Source: Devosia sp. (GTDB lineage Bacteria; Pseudomonadota; Alphaproteobacteria; Rhizobiales; Devosiaceae). From it: a stretch of 15,650 nucleotides of DNA. The notes beneath the pieces are model-generated. The model ran no database searches. It was not told where the DNA came from and was given only the letters and a program-made list of their open reading frames with translations. Positions 8,703 through 15,650 of this stretch are shown here, piece by piece. The translations under genes were made by a program, and so were the position numbers. The number at the start of each line of letters is the position of its first letter. Position 1 is the stretch's first letter. The DNA lies in the NCBI GenBank assembly GCA_016793415.1, contig JAEUMC010000524.1:1-15650 (forward strand), written 5' to 3'.

Positions 8703-9549
8703 GGCTGGCGTTGAGGCGCGCCACCACCATGCGATCGAGCCCGGCGAGATCGGGCACCACTTCCACTTCGGCAAAGCCGGCCCCGACCAGGATATCGCTG
8801 ACCGTGCTGCCCTGGCCGGAGCCGATTTCGAGCAGCAGAACGCCGTCGGGTTTAAGGAACAACCCGGCTTCGGCGGCAATCGCCCGATAGGCCGTGAGCC
8901 CATCCGGCCCGCCATCGAGCGCCAATCGCGGATCGTGTTCGCGCACTTCCGGCATCAGCCCCGAGATCACCGAGGTCTCGATATAGGGCGGGTTCGAAGT
9001 GATGAGGTCGAACCGCTCTCCCGGCTCCAGCGGATCGAACCACGAGCCTTTCAGCGTCCGGAACCGCCCGCCCACACCGTGCCGGTTGGCGTTGAAGCGC
9101 GCCATCTCCAGCGCTTCGGCGGCGAGGTCGACCGCCACCGCGGTGACATCGGAATATTCGGTGAGCAGCGCGATCGGGATGCAGCCGGTGCCGGTGCCGA
9201 GATCGAGAATGCGCGCCCCATCGAGCGCCCCGATCACCTCGAGCCCGCGCTCGACCAGGAGCTCGGTTTCCGGCCGCGGCACAAGCGTTGCCGCATTGAG
9301 CTTGAAGCTCAGCCCCCAGAATTCCTTCTCGCCGAGGATGCGCACCACCGGCTCGCCCTTGAGGCGGCGGGCGGCGAAAGCTTGCAGCGCCTTCAACTGC
9401 TGGTCCGGAACCTCCTCACGCTCGCGATTGACCAGCTCCAGCCGGTCCATCTCGAAGGCCGCTTCGGCGAACAGCCGCGCATCCAGTTCCGCCGTGTCGA
9501 TGCCGGCCTTTCGGAACAGGTCGCGTACCCCCCGCCATGCTGCGCCCAC
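8698..9549 (-). CDS. prmC: Peptide chain release factor N5-glutamine methyltransferase PrmC (HemK)
   Basis: PrmC transfers a methyl group from S-adenosylmethionine to the glutamine of the GGQ motif in release factors, improving termination. The 283-residue product has a helical N-terminal domain (1-75), the linker motif PRPETE (91-96), SAM-binding LDLGTGTG (115-122) and the catalytic NPPY (186-189) that binds the target glutamine. Length fits the E. coli protein (277). It starts 8 nt after the stop of prfA, the gene of its substrate, so coupled expression is expected. The start is uncertain: I use the GTG at 9549, but a CTG at 9561, overlapping the prfA stop, has GAGGGG at a better distance (5 nt) and would add four residues. 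Confidence 0.96.
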   Translation of the reverse strand: MGAAWRGVRDLFRKAGIDTAELDARLFAEAAFEMDRLELVNREREEVPDQQLKALQAFAARRLKGEPVVRILGEKEFWGLSFKLNAATLVPRPETELLVERGLEVIGALDGARILDLGTGTGCIPIALLTEYSDVTAVAVDLAAEALEMARFNANRHGVGGRFRTLKGSWFDPLEPGERFDLITSNPPYIETSVISGLMPEVREHDPRLALDGGPDGLTAYRAIAAEAGLFLKPDGVLLLEIGSGQGSTVSDILVGAGFAEVEVVPDLAGLDRMVVARLNASP

Positions 9550-9557
9550 GTTGAGTG

Positions 9558-10634
9558 TCAGGAAATCCCCTCCATGGCGGCCAGCTGCGCCGCCTGGTTT
9601 TCGGTGATCAACGCCGAGATCAGCTCGTCCAACGCATCGCCGGTGATCACCTTGTCGAGCTTGTAGAGCGTCAGGTTGATGCGATGATCGGTCACCCGGC
9701 CCTGCGGAAAGTTGTAGGTGCGGATGCGTTCGGACCGATCGCCCGACCCCACCTGCTCCTTGCGTGCCTCCGACCGCGCCGTGTCGCGGGCGTTGCGCTG
9801 CTCTTCATAGAGCCGGGCCTGCAACACCTTCATGGCGGTAGCGCGGTTCTGGTGCTGGCTCTTCTGGCTGGCGGTGACCACAATGCCGGACGGCAGGTGA
9901 GTGATGCGCACCGCCGAGTCGGTGGTGTTGACGTGCTGGCCGCCGGCGCCCGACGAGCGCATGGTGTCGATGCGGATATCCTCGGGCTTGATGTCGATGT
10001 CGATTTCCTCGACTTCCGGCAGCACGGCGACCGTCGCGGCGGAGGTGTGGATGCGGCCCTGGGTTTCGGTCGCCGGCACACGCTGCACCCGGTGCACGCC
10101 GCTCTCGAACTTCATCTTGGCGTAAACGCCCTTGCCGGTGATGTTGGCCACCACTTCCTTGTAGCCGCCCACTTCGCCAGGGCTTTCTTCCATGAGGCTG
10201 AACTTCCAGCCCTGCAGGTCCGCATAGCGCTGGTACATGCGCAAGAGGTCGCCGGCAAACAGCGCCGCTTCGTCGCCGCCGGTGCCGCCGCGCACTTCGA
10301 GGATGACGCTCTTTTCGTCGGCGGCGTCCTTGGGCAGCAGGAGGATGCGAATCTCGGCGATTGCCTGCTCGATCCTCGGCTTCAGTTCGCCGATCTCGGC
10401 GGCCGCCATCTCCGCCATCTCTTTGTCGCCGGAACTCACCAGCTCCTCCGCCGATTCGAGATCGGCGAGGAGCTTCTGGTAGGCTTGGATCGGCCGCACC
10501 ACCGGCTCGAGCTCGGCATATTCCTTGCTTAGCTTGACGAACTGGTCGGCCGACGGCCCGGCCGACAATGCCGCCTCGATCGAATCGAAGCGCTTGGTGA
10601 GAGCGTCGAGCTTGTCCTGCGGAAGCGTAGCCAT
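9558..10634 (-). CDS. prfA: Peptide chain release factor 1 (RF1)
   Basis: RF1 reads UAA and UAG in the ribosomal A site and triggers release of the finished protein. The 358-residue product has the codon-reading tripeptide PAT (187-189, within RVPATE), specific to RF1 rather than RF2, and the catalytic GGQ (231-233, within [14 protein letters not shown]). The N-terminal coiled-coil domain (1-100) and the conserved [14 protein letters not shown] (305-318) are intact, and length is normal for RF1. The ATG at 10634 is 6 bp after the ptsP stop. It forms a tight cluster with ptsP upstream and prmC, which methylates its GGQ glutamine, downstream. Confidence 0.98.
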   Translation of the reverse strand: MATLPQDKLDALTKRFDSIEAALSAGPSADQFVKLSKEYAELEPVVRPIQAYQKLLADLESAEELVSSGDKEMAEMAAAEIGELKPRIEQAIAEIRILLLPKDAADEKSVILEVRGGTGGDEAALFAGDLLRMYQRYADLQGWKFSLMEESPGEVGGYKEVVANITGKGVYAKMKFESGVHRVQRVPATETQGRIHTSAATVAVLPEVEEIDIDIKPEDIRIDTMRSSGAGGQHVNTTDSAVRITHLPSGIVVTASQKSQHQNRATAMKVLQARLYEEQRNARDTARSEARKEQVGSGDRSERIRTYNFPQGRVTDHRINLTLYKLDKVITGDALDELISALITENQAAQLAAMEGIS

Positions 10635-10640
10635 GGATAC

Positions 10641-12908
10641 CTAGATCACCAGCCCCTGCCGGCCGGCCCAGTCGAGCAGCAGCTCGCGGATATTGGGGCC
10701 GTGTGCTCCTTCGAGCAGGGCGGCGGAGACGGAATTGCGAATGGGAGTGAGTTCGGTGCCGAGGATCATTTCCTTGATCGGACCGATGGACGGCGGGCTC
10801 ATCGACAGCTTGGTCATGCCGATCGACAGCAGCGCCAGCGCCTCGACGGTGCGGCCGGCGAGCTCGCCGCACATGGTGAGCGGCACATTGTAGCGTCTGG
10901 CCATATCGACGATGTGCTTGAGCGCGCGGAGCCGCGGCAGCGCGATCGGGTCATACGACTTGGCAACGCGCTTGTTGCCACGGTCGGCGGCGGTCAAGAA
11001 CATCACCAGGTCGTTCGAGCCGATCGAGACGAAATCGGCTTCGGGCAGCACCTGGTCGAGTTCCCACAGCAGCGACGGCACTTCGATCATCGCACCCAGT
11101 TCGAGCTTGCTCGGCACTGTCTGGCCGGCATGCTTCATGCGCTCGAGTTCCTTGTTGACCACCAGCCGGGTCTGCCGGAACTCCCAGGCGTCGGTGACCA
11201 TGGGAACGAGGATCTTCATCGGCCCGCCATTGGCCGCCTGCAGCAGCGCGCGGATCTGGATGCGCAGGAGCCCCTGCCGGTCGAGCGCCAGGCGCAGCGA
11301 GCGGAACCCCATGGCCGGGTTTTCCTCGGCCTCGTAGCGCAGGTACGGGATCACCTTGTCGCCGCCGATATCGAGCAGCCGGAAGACGATCGGCTTGCCT
11401 TCGGTGAGGCGGATCGCTTCGGCATAGAGTTCGACCTGTTCGCGCAGCCGCGGCAACCGCGAGGCGATCATGAACTGCAGTTCCGTGCGGAACAGCCCGA
11501 CGCCCGAGGCGCCGGTATCCTGCAGCATCGGCAGGTCGGCGACGATGCCCGAGTTATGGAGCAGCGTGATCTCGTGGCCATCCCTGGTGATGGCCGGCTT
11601 GTCCTTGAGCTCGAGGTAATGCGCCCGGCGCTTGGCCCCGAGCCGTACCTTGTCGACATAGACCTGGATCATGTCCGGGGTCGGCCGCAGGTAGACCGTG
11701 CCCTGCGGCCCATCGACGATGATGTCGTCGCCGGTTTCCGACATCGAGACGATGTTCTCGGCCTGCCCGACCGCCACCAATCCCAATGACTTGGCGACGA
11801 TCGCCACATGTGAGATCGCGGCGCCCTCCTCCAGCACCACTGCCCTCAGCCGGGTCCGGTCGTATTCCAGCAGGTCCGCCGGCCCCATGTTGCGGGCGAC
11901 GAGGATGGCGTTCTCGGGCAGATCCTTCTTGCCGATCGTCGCGCCGTCGCCGGTGAGCACCCGCAGCAGCCGGTTGGCGAGATCGTCGAGATCGTGCAGC
12001 CGATCCTTGATGTAAGGGTCGGTCGACCGCATCATCCGGGCGCGGGTATCGTTCTGCACCCGCTCCACCGCCGCCTCGGCGGTGAGACCATTGTTGATCG
12101 CCTCGGTGAGCCGGTCGACCCAGCCGCGATCATTGGCGAACATCCGGTAGCTCTCGAGTATCTCGCGATGATCCGAGAACGACTGCATGTCGCCATGGCT
12201 CAGCATCTGGTCGATCGAGAGCCGCATCCGGTCGAGCGCATCCGACAGGCGCTTCAGCTCGACCTCGGTATCCTCGGCGACGAAATTGGTGACGACGACG
12301 CGCGGGTCGTGCAGCACCACCTTGCCGAGCGCCACCCCATCGGTGAAACCGTTGCCGGCAAACTGCCGCGGCCGCCTGAGGTCGATATCCTGGCCCGGCT
12401 TGATCAGCGCGTCGAAATCGGCGGTCGACATCATCTCGGCGAGCAGTGTCGCCGTGGTCAGCATCGCCTCGATCTCGTCTTCGCCATAGGCATGCGAATC
12501 GCGGTTCTGCACCACCAGCACGCCGAGTGTCTGCCCGGCCCGCAACACCGGCACGCCGAGAAAGGCCTGGAACGGATCTTCGCCGGTTTCCGGCCGATAG
12601 GCGAAAGCGGGATGCGCCGGGGCGTTGTCGAGGCTGAGCGGTTCGGCCTGTGCCGCGATCAGGCCGACGAGGCCCTCGCCCAGCCTGAGTGTCGTCATGT
12701 GCACGGCGCTGGCGGCCAGCCCGCGAGTCGCGAACAATTCCAGCGCGCCGTCGTCGCGCAGTACGTAGAACGAGCAGACGTCGGCGTGCATGTTGTCGGC
12801 GATGAGACTGACGATCTTGTCGAGCCGAGCCTGCGAAGCCAGCGGCTCCGCCATGGTTTCGCGCAATTGCTTCAACAGCACGCGCGGCCCGCTGATCGCT
12901 ATGGCCAT
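10641..12908 (-). CDS. ptsP: Phosphoenolpyruvate-protein phosphotransferase, nitrogen PTS enzyme I
   Basis: EI-Ntr takes phosphate from phosphoenolpyruvate and passes it to NPr and then EIIA-Ntr, a regulatory relay linking carbon and nitrogen status to metabolism, potassium transport and stress responses. The 755-residue product has an N-terminal GAF sensor domain (about 27-160, with FLGVPVLRAGQTLGVLVVQN), an enzyme-I phosphohistidine domain with His367 in AAISHVAIVAKS, and a C-terminal PEP-binding TIM barrel with GVGLFRTE (469-476), SIGSNDL (628-634) and catalytic Cys680 in TMCGELAG. The GAF domain distinguishes PtsP from sugar-PTS PtsI. The ATG at 12908 gives the usual family N-terminus (GPRVLLKQLRETMAEP); its SD is a loose GGGCGGG. 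It lies 65 bp after lysC and 6 bp before prfA. Confidence 0.97.
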   Translation of the reverse strand: MAIAISGPRVLLKQLRETMAEPLASQARLDKIVSLIADNMHADVCSFYVLRDDGALELFATRGLAASAVHMTTLRLGEGLVGLIAAQAEPLSLDNAPAHPAFAYRPETGEDPFQAFLGVPVLRAGQTLGVLVVQNRDSHAYGEDEIEAMLTTATLLAEMMSTADFDALIKPGQDIDLRRPRQFAGNGFTDGVALGKVVLHDPRVVVTNFVAEDTEVELKRLSDALDRMRLSIDQMLSHGDMQSFSDHREILESYRMFANDRGWVDRLTEAINNGLTAEAAVERVQNDTRARMMRSTDPYIKDRLHDLDDLANRLLRVLTGDGATIGKKDLPENAILVARNMGPADLLEYDRTRLRAVVLEEGAAISHVAIVAKSLGLVAVGQAENIVSMSETGDDIIVDGPQGTVYLRPTPDMIQVYVDKVRLGAKRRAHYLELKDKPAITRDGHEITLLHNSGIVADLPMLQDTGASGVGLFRTELQFMIASRLPRLREQVELYAEAIRLTEGKPIVFRLLDIGGDKVIPYLRYEAEENPAMGFRSLRLALDRQGLLRIQIRALLQAANGGPMKILVPMVTDAWEFRQTRLVVNKELERMKHAGQTVPSKLELGAMIEVPSLLWELDQVLPEADFVSIGSNDLVMFLTAADRGNKRVAKSYDPIALPRLRALKHIVDMARRYNVPLTMCGELAGRTVEALALLSIGMTKLSMSPPSIGPIKEMILGTELTPIRNSVSAALLEGAHGPNIRELLLDWAGRQGLVI

Positions 12909-12926
12909 CGTTCCCGCCCGGCGGCC

Positions 12927-12954
12927 CGGCGCCGCCCTATCGCCAGCGGCGCCG
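12927..12954 (-). other. GC-rich hairpin between lysC and ptsP
   Basis: A perfect 9-bp stem, CGGCGCCGC (12927-12935) with GCGGCGCCG (12946-12954), has a 10-base loop and ends 18 nt before the ptsP ATG. There is no T-run on either strand, so it is not a classical terminator. In the mRNA it could partly terminate transcription, mark an RNase cut or protect an mRNA end, separating lysC from ptsP expression. Confidence 0.55.
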
Positions 12955-12973
12955 TGACCGGGGTCTAGGCGTC

Positions 12974-14245
12974 TCAGGCGTCCTGCTTGTCCAACCCGTA
13001 ATACGTATGGAGCGCGCGAACCGCAAGTTCGGCATACTCGTCATCGATCAGCACCGAGGTCTTGATTTCCGAGGTGGTGATCAGCTGGATGTTGATCGAC
13101 TTGTCGGCCAGGGCCTTGAACATCGAGGCGGCAACGCCCGCATGGTTGCGCATACCCACGCCCACCACCGAAACCTTGGCGCCGCCCTTGGCGCTGGTCA
13201 GCGTGCGATACTCGAAGCGCCCGGCCTCGCCCGCCGCCTTCAGGGCCTTCACCGCCTTGTCGTGCTCGGCATCGGGCACCGTGAAGGTGATGTCGGTGGT
13301 CGAGCCGTCTTCGGAGACGTTCTGCACGATCATGTCGACGACGATGGATTCATCCGACAGCGCGCCGAAGATCGCCGCGGCAACGCCCGGCCGGTCCTTG
13401 ACGTCGCGCAGCGTGATCTTGGATTCGGCTCGCGCCAGGGTGACGCCCGAAACGATCTGCTTTTCCATGATCTCTTCCTCATCGCATACGATTGTGCCGG
13501 GAACCCCGGGCGTGCCGTCCGGCGCGATCTGCGGCGCATTCGGATCGTCGAAAGTGGAGCGGACGGTGAGGCGCACCTTGTGCGCCATCGCCATCTCGAC
13601 CGAGCGGATCATCAGCACCTTGGCGCCGAGCGAGGCCATTTCCAGCATCTCTTCGAACGAGATCTTACTAAGCCGCTTGGCCTTGGGGGTGATGCGCGGG
13701 TCGGTGGTGTAGACGCCATCGACATCGGTGTAGATGTCGCAGCGATCGGCCTTCACCGCCGCGGCCACCGCCACCGCGCTGGTATCGGAACCGCCGCGAC
13801 CAAGGGTTGTGACCCGGCCCGACGGGGCAACGCCCTGGAAGCCGGTGATGACAGGCACCACGCCATCGGCGAAGCGCTTTTCGAGCTCGGTCGGATCAAT
13901 CTCGACGATGCGGGCCGCGCCATGCGCGTCATCGGTCTTGATCGGCACCTGCCAGCCCTGGAACGAGCGCGACGGGATGCCCATCTCGCTCAGCACCACT
14001 GCCATCAGCCCGGCCGTGACCTGCTCGCCCGAGGCGACCACCGCGTCATATTCGCGCGCGTCATGCAGTTTGCTGGCTTCGTTGACCCAGCCGACCAGCT
14101 CGTTGGTCTTGCCCGACATGGCCGAGACCACCACGGCAACTTCGTTACCGGCGTCGACTTCACGCTTCACATGCAGCGCCGCCTGACGGATGCGCTCGAC
14201 CGTGGCGACCGAGGTGCCGCCGAACTTGACTACGATACGGCCCAA
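12974..14245 (-). CDS. lysC: Aspartate kinase
   Basis: LysC phosphorylates aspartate, the first step toward lysine, threonine, methionine and diaminopimelate for cell wall. The 423-residue product has the kinase N-terminus VVKFGGTSVA (5-14), the GRGGSDTSAVA active-site loop (149-159), TDVDGVYTTDPR (173-184), and two C-terminal ACT domains (about 262-345 and 355-420) that bind feedback inhibitors; length fits alphaproteobacterial enzymes. I chose the TTG at 14245 because it yields MGRIVVKFGG, the usual N-terminus; an ATG at 14314 would add 23 unrelated residues. A GGGGTAGGGG stretch lies just upstream of the TTG. An internal ATG at 13468 with its own SD may give a separate ACT-domain subunit. 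The gene is first in the lysC-ptsP-prfA-prmC series and divergent from ubiG. Confidence 0.97.
   Translation of the reverse strand: MGRIVVKFGGTSVATVERIRQAALHVKREVDAGNEVAVVVSAMSGKTNELVGWVNEASKLHDAREYDAVVASGEQVTAGLMAVVLSEMGIPSRSFQGWQVPIKTDDAHGAARIVEIDPTELEKRFADGVVPVITGFQGVAPSGRVTTLGRGGSDTSAVAVAAAVKADRCDIYTDVDGVYTTDPRITPKAKRLSKISFEEMLEMASLGAKVLMIRSVEMAMAHKVRLTVRSTFDDPNAPQIAPDGTPGVPGTIVCDEEEIMEKQIVSGVTLARAESKITLRDVKDRPGVAAAIFGALSDESIVVDMIVQNVSEDGSTTDITFTVPDAEHDKAVKALKAAGEAGRFEYRTLTSAKGGAKVSVVGVGMRNHAGVAASMFKALADKSINIQLITTSEIKTSVLIDDEYAELAVRALHTYYGLDKQDA
13466..13480 (-). promoter_or_regulatory. Internal ribosome-binding site and start inside lysC
   Basis: On the minus strand GAGG (13480-13477, in GAGGAAGAG) is 8 nt before an in-frame ATG (13468-13466) at codon 260. 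Translation from here would give a 164-residue protein beginning MEKQIVSGVT and containing both ACT domains. This is the place where the separate beta subunit of alpha2-beta2 aspartokinases starts in Bacillus and Corynebacterium. Confidence 0.5.
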
Positions 14246-14482
14246 GGCCCCTACCCCGACTGTTGCCCGGCTGAACCCGCCGGTACGCTCAGAATTCGGC
14301 CGGGGACATGCCACAAACGGGGCGGGTTATCAACAGGCGGAAGGGACGCAGGGTGCGTGCGCTTGTGCGTCGCCAGTCCCTCTACCGCCGGCCGTCATCC
14401 CGACGCAAATCGGACCCGTCGCGCCTCGCTGCGACCGCGCTTCCCCTTGCGTCGCTAACCGGCGAGGCCGATAACCCTCGGC
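14246..14482. other. Divergent lysC/ubiG intergenic region
   Basis: This 237-bp spacer holds the lysC SD at its left end and a ubiG promoter candidate at its right end. A minus-strand TTGATA (14332-14327) could be a lysC -35, but no good -10 follows at 16-18 bp. No open frame here looks like a gene and I see no riboswitch-like fold. Confidence 0.5.
14447..14475 (+). promoter_or_regulatory. Candidate ubiG promoter next to the start codon
   Basis: TTGCGT (14447-14452) and GATAAC (14470-14475) are separated by 17 bp, with three and four of six consensus matches. The -10 ends only 7 nt before the ubiG ATG at 14483, so transcription would start at or within a base or two of the start codon. Confidence 0.35.
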
Positions 14483-15232
14483 ATGACCGACACCACCATC
14501 AATCCCGACGAGATCGCCAAGTTTGCCGCCATGGCCGACGAGTGGTGGGATCCCAGGGGCAAGTTCAGGCCGTTGCACAAGTTCAACCCGGTGCGGCTGG
14601 GCTATGTGCGCGACAAGGTGATCGGCCATTTCGGCAAGGACAGCACGGTGCGCCGGCCGCTCGAGGGTATACGCATCCTCGACATCGGCTGCGGCGGCGG
14701 GCTGTTGAGCGAGCCGTTGGCCCGGCTGGGCGCCACCGTGGTGGGCATCGATGCCGGCGAAAAGAACATCCGCATTGCCCAGCATCATGCCGAACAGTCG
14801 GGGCTCGAGATCGACTATCGCGCCGTAACTGCCGAGGCGCTCGACGCCTCGGGCGAGCGCTTCGACGTGGTGCTGAACATGGAAGTGGTCGAGCACGTCG
14901 ACAACGTGCCGCTCTACATGAAGAGCTGTGCGAGCCTGGTGGAGCCGGGTGGCCTGATGTTCACCGCCACCATCAACCGCACGCCGCGCGCCTACGCGCT
15001 GGCGATCGTCGGGGCCGAATACGTGCTCGGCTGGCTGCCCAGGGGCACCCACGACTTTTCGAAGTTCCTGACGCCGGACGAAATCTCGGCGCTCTGCGTT
15101 CGCAACGGCCTGAAGATTGTCGACAAGACCGGCGTGGTGTTCCACCCGCTGGCCGACGAGTGGCGGCCGAGCCGCGATCTGGGCGTCAACTACATGGTGC
15201 TGGCGGCAAAGCCGTCAACCGACGACGCCTGA
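14483..15232 (+). CDS. ubiG: Ubiquinone biosynthesis O-methyltransferase UbiG
   Basis: UbiG performs both O-methylation steps of ubiquinone synthesis using S-adenosylmethionine, at the inner face of the cytoplasmic membrane. The 249-residue product has the family signature [15 protein letters not shown] then [10 protein letters not shown] (14-39), SAM motif [10 protein letters not shown] (65-73), the acidic GIDAGEKNI (88-96), [10 protein letters not shown] (132-141) and the C-terminal [13 protein letters not shown] (188-200). Length matches the usual 240-255. No good SD precedes the ATG (a GAGG is about 15 nt away), in line with a possibly leaderless message. It is divergent from lysC, and its stop codon directly abuts the stop of the convergent small gene. 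Confidence 0.97.
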   Translation: MTDTTINPDEIAKFAAMADEWWDPRGKFRPLHKFNPVRLGYVRDKVIGHFGKDSTVRRPLEGIRILDIGCGGGLLSEPLARLGATVVGIDAGEKNIRIAQHHAEQSGLEIDYRAVTAEALDASGERFDVVLNMEVVEHVDNVPLYMKSCASLVEPGGLMFTATINRTPRAYALAIVGAEYVLGWLPRGTHDFSKFLTPDEISALCVRNGLKIVDKTGVVFHPLADEWRPSRDLGVNYMVLAAKPSTDDA

Positions 15233-15478
15233 TCAGCCGATCACCAGCGTTTCGCGACCATAGGCTAGCGTGATGGTGCCGCGGATGGGATGGCCCGCGA
15301 GGTCTTCGTCCCAGTAGAGGAACCAGCGGCCGGCGCCATAGGTCCGGTCGAGCGCCTCTTCGATGGCCACGTCGAACGGCTTCAGCGCCTTGAGCGCAGT
15401 CGACGCGGCGTCGCTCATCACGGCGCGGATGGCGCCGCCGGTGGCGGTGGTCGCGGGGGTCAGGCTGGAATGGTGCAT
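15233..15478 (-). CDS. Small protein of unknown function, 81 residues
   Basis: I do not recognise this product. It has no membrane span or signal peptide; after a Ser/Thr/Ala-rich start come a helix (about 18-46, SDAASTALKALKPFDVAIEEAL) and a C-terminal part with aromatic GRWFLYWDEDLAG and a likely beta pair (IRGTITLAYGRETLVIG). The start is decided by the SD: AGGAGG directly touches the ATG at 15484, which is too close, and lies 6 nt before the ATG at 15478, which I use. The very good SD and folded-looking C-terminus argue for a real gene although it is short. A GGCGCC hairpin precedes the SD. The stop codon abuts that of convergent ubiG with no gap. Confidence 0.68.
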   Translation of the reverse strand: MHHSSLTPATTATGGAIRAVMSDAASTALKALKPFDVAIEEALDRTYGAGRWFLYWDEDLAGHPIRGTITLAYGRETLVIG

Positions 15479-15494
15479 TTTCATCCTCCTACGT

Positions 15495-15510
15495 GGCGCC
15501 CTCTGGCGCC
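15495..15510 (-). other. GGCGCC hairpin just before the SD of the small gene
   Basis: GGCGCC at 15495-15500 and again at 15505-15510, separated by CTCT, can form a 6-bp GC stem with a 4-base loop. On the minus strand it ends about 5 nt before the AGGAGG of the small gene and would lie in its leader. The remaining bases to 15650 hold three GAACCG copies (15544, 15555, 15624) and no gene that I can support. Confidence 0.4.
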
Positions 15511-15650
15511 GTCTCTCGGAGGCAAATCTGCGTCGGTGGGCTTGAACCGTGACTGAACCGGCCTGTTTGGCTGGCGTTCAGCATGCCTGGCCGGCTTGGT
15601 TGCGAAAAAACTCCGCGCCTGGCGAACCGTTCCGGCCTGCGGCCGCCTCT

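Noticed and set aside
8391..8915. 174-codon minus-strand frame covering the prmC end and the 316-bp gap
   Set aside because: Its first half is a frame-shifted reading of prmC. The rest lacks a good start, SD or family resemblance, so it does not explain the gap.
14327..14335. TTATCAACA, one base from a DnaA box
   Set aside because: It is a single isolated site in a short promoter region without AT-rich DNA or origin genes.
13007..14458. 483-codon plus-strand open frame antisense to lysC
   Set aside because: LysC on the other strand is unambiguous; this product is His/Arg/Asp-rich shadow translation.

Overview
The window is a stretch of GC-rich (roughly two-thirds G+C) alphaproteobacterial chromosome. 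Gene content and order (lysC, ptsP, prfA, prmC, a DUF4167 gene, clpB, with ubiG divergent from lysC) point to the Hyphomicrobiales. The protein sequences feel closest to the Devosia/Devosiaceae group, but that is recall, not a search. I see no tRNA, rRNA, CRISPR array, insertion sequence or prophage gene. Nearly every base is accounted for by twelve protein genes, ten whose family I recognise with fair confidence.

Left block (1-3998), lipid/membrane genes. A minus-strand pair encodes a cardiolipin-synthase-type phospholipase D protein and, 25 bp downstream, a membrane-anchored alpha/beta-hydrolase of the Abhydrolase_9 family that runs off the left edge. Divergent from them is a second, different hydrolase with about five membrane spans and a complete Ser-Asp-His set. 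The 180-bp divergent spacer carries two identical palindromic octamers 21 bp apart and a third related site at the hydrolase ribosome-binding region, a likely shared operator.

Middle block (4000-7700). A strong bidirectional terminator separates the hydrolase from convergent clpB. The clpB leader has a heat-shock-like -10 octamer and two mutually exclusive stems. A DUF6058-like gene on the plus strand stands alone between clpB and the DUF4167 gene, with its own promoter and a terminator shared with the DUF4167 gene.

Right block (7719-14245), a minus-strand housekeeping series: lysC (aspartokinase), ptsP (nitrogen-PTS enzyme I), prfA (release factor 1), prmC (release-factor methyltransferase) and a DUF4167 protein. 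ptsP-prfA-prmC are separated by 6 and 8 bp and are surely cotranscribed; PrmC methylates the GGQ glutamine of the PrfA made from the preceding gene. lysC is 65 bp upstream behind a GC hairpin. The DUF4167 gene follows a 316-bp untranslated stretch that begins with a sigma-32-like promoter whose -35 includes the prmC stop codon.

Right edge. ubiG (ubiquinone O-methyltransferase) reads away from lysC, with a promoter so close to its ATG that the mRNA may be leaderless. Its stop codon abuts the stop codon of a convergent 81-codon gene of unknown function.

Nothing here is an obvious new multi-gene system. The best leads are the hydrolase/cardiolipin-synthase/hydrolase cluster with its operator-like boxes, the possible internal start giving a separate regulatory subunit of aspartokinase, and the heat-shock-like promoter with a long leader in front of the DUF4167 gene.
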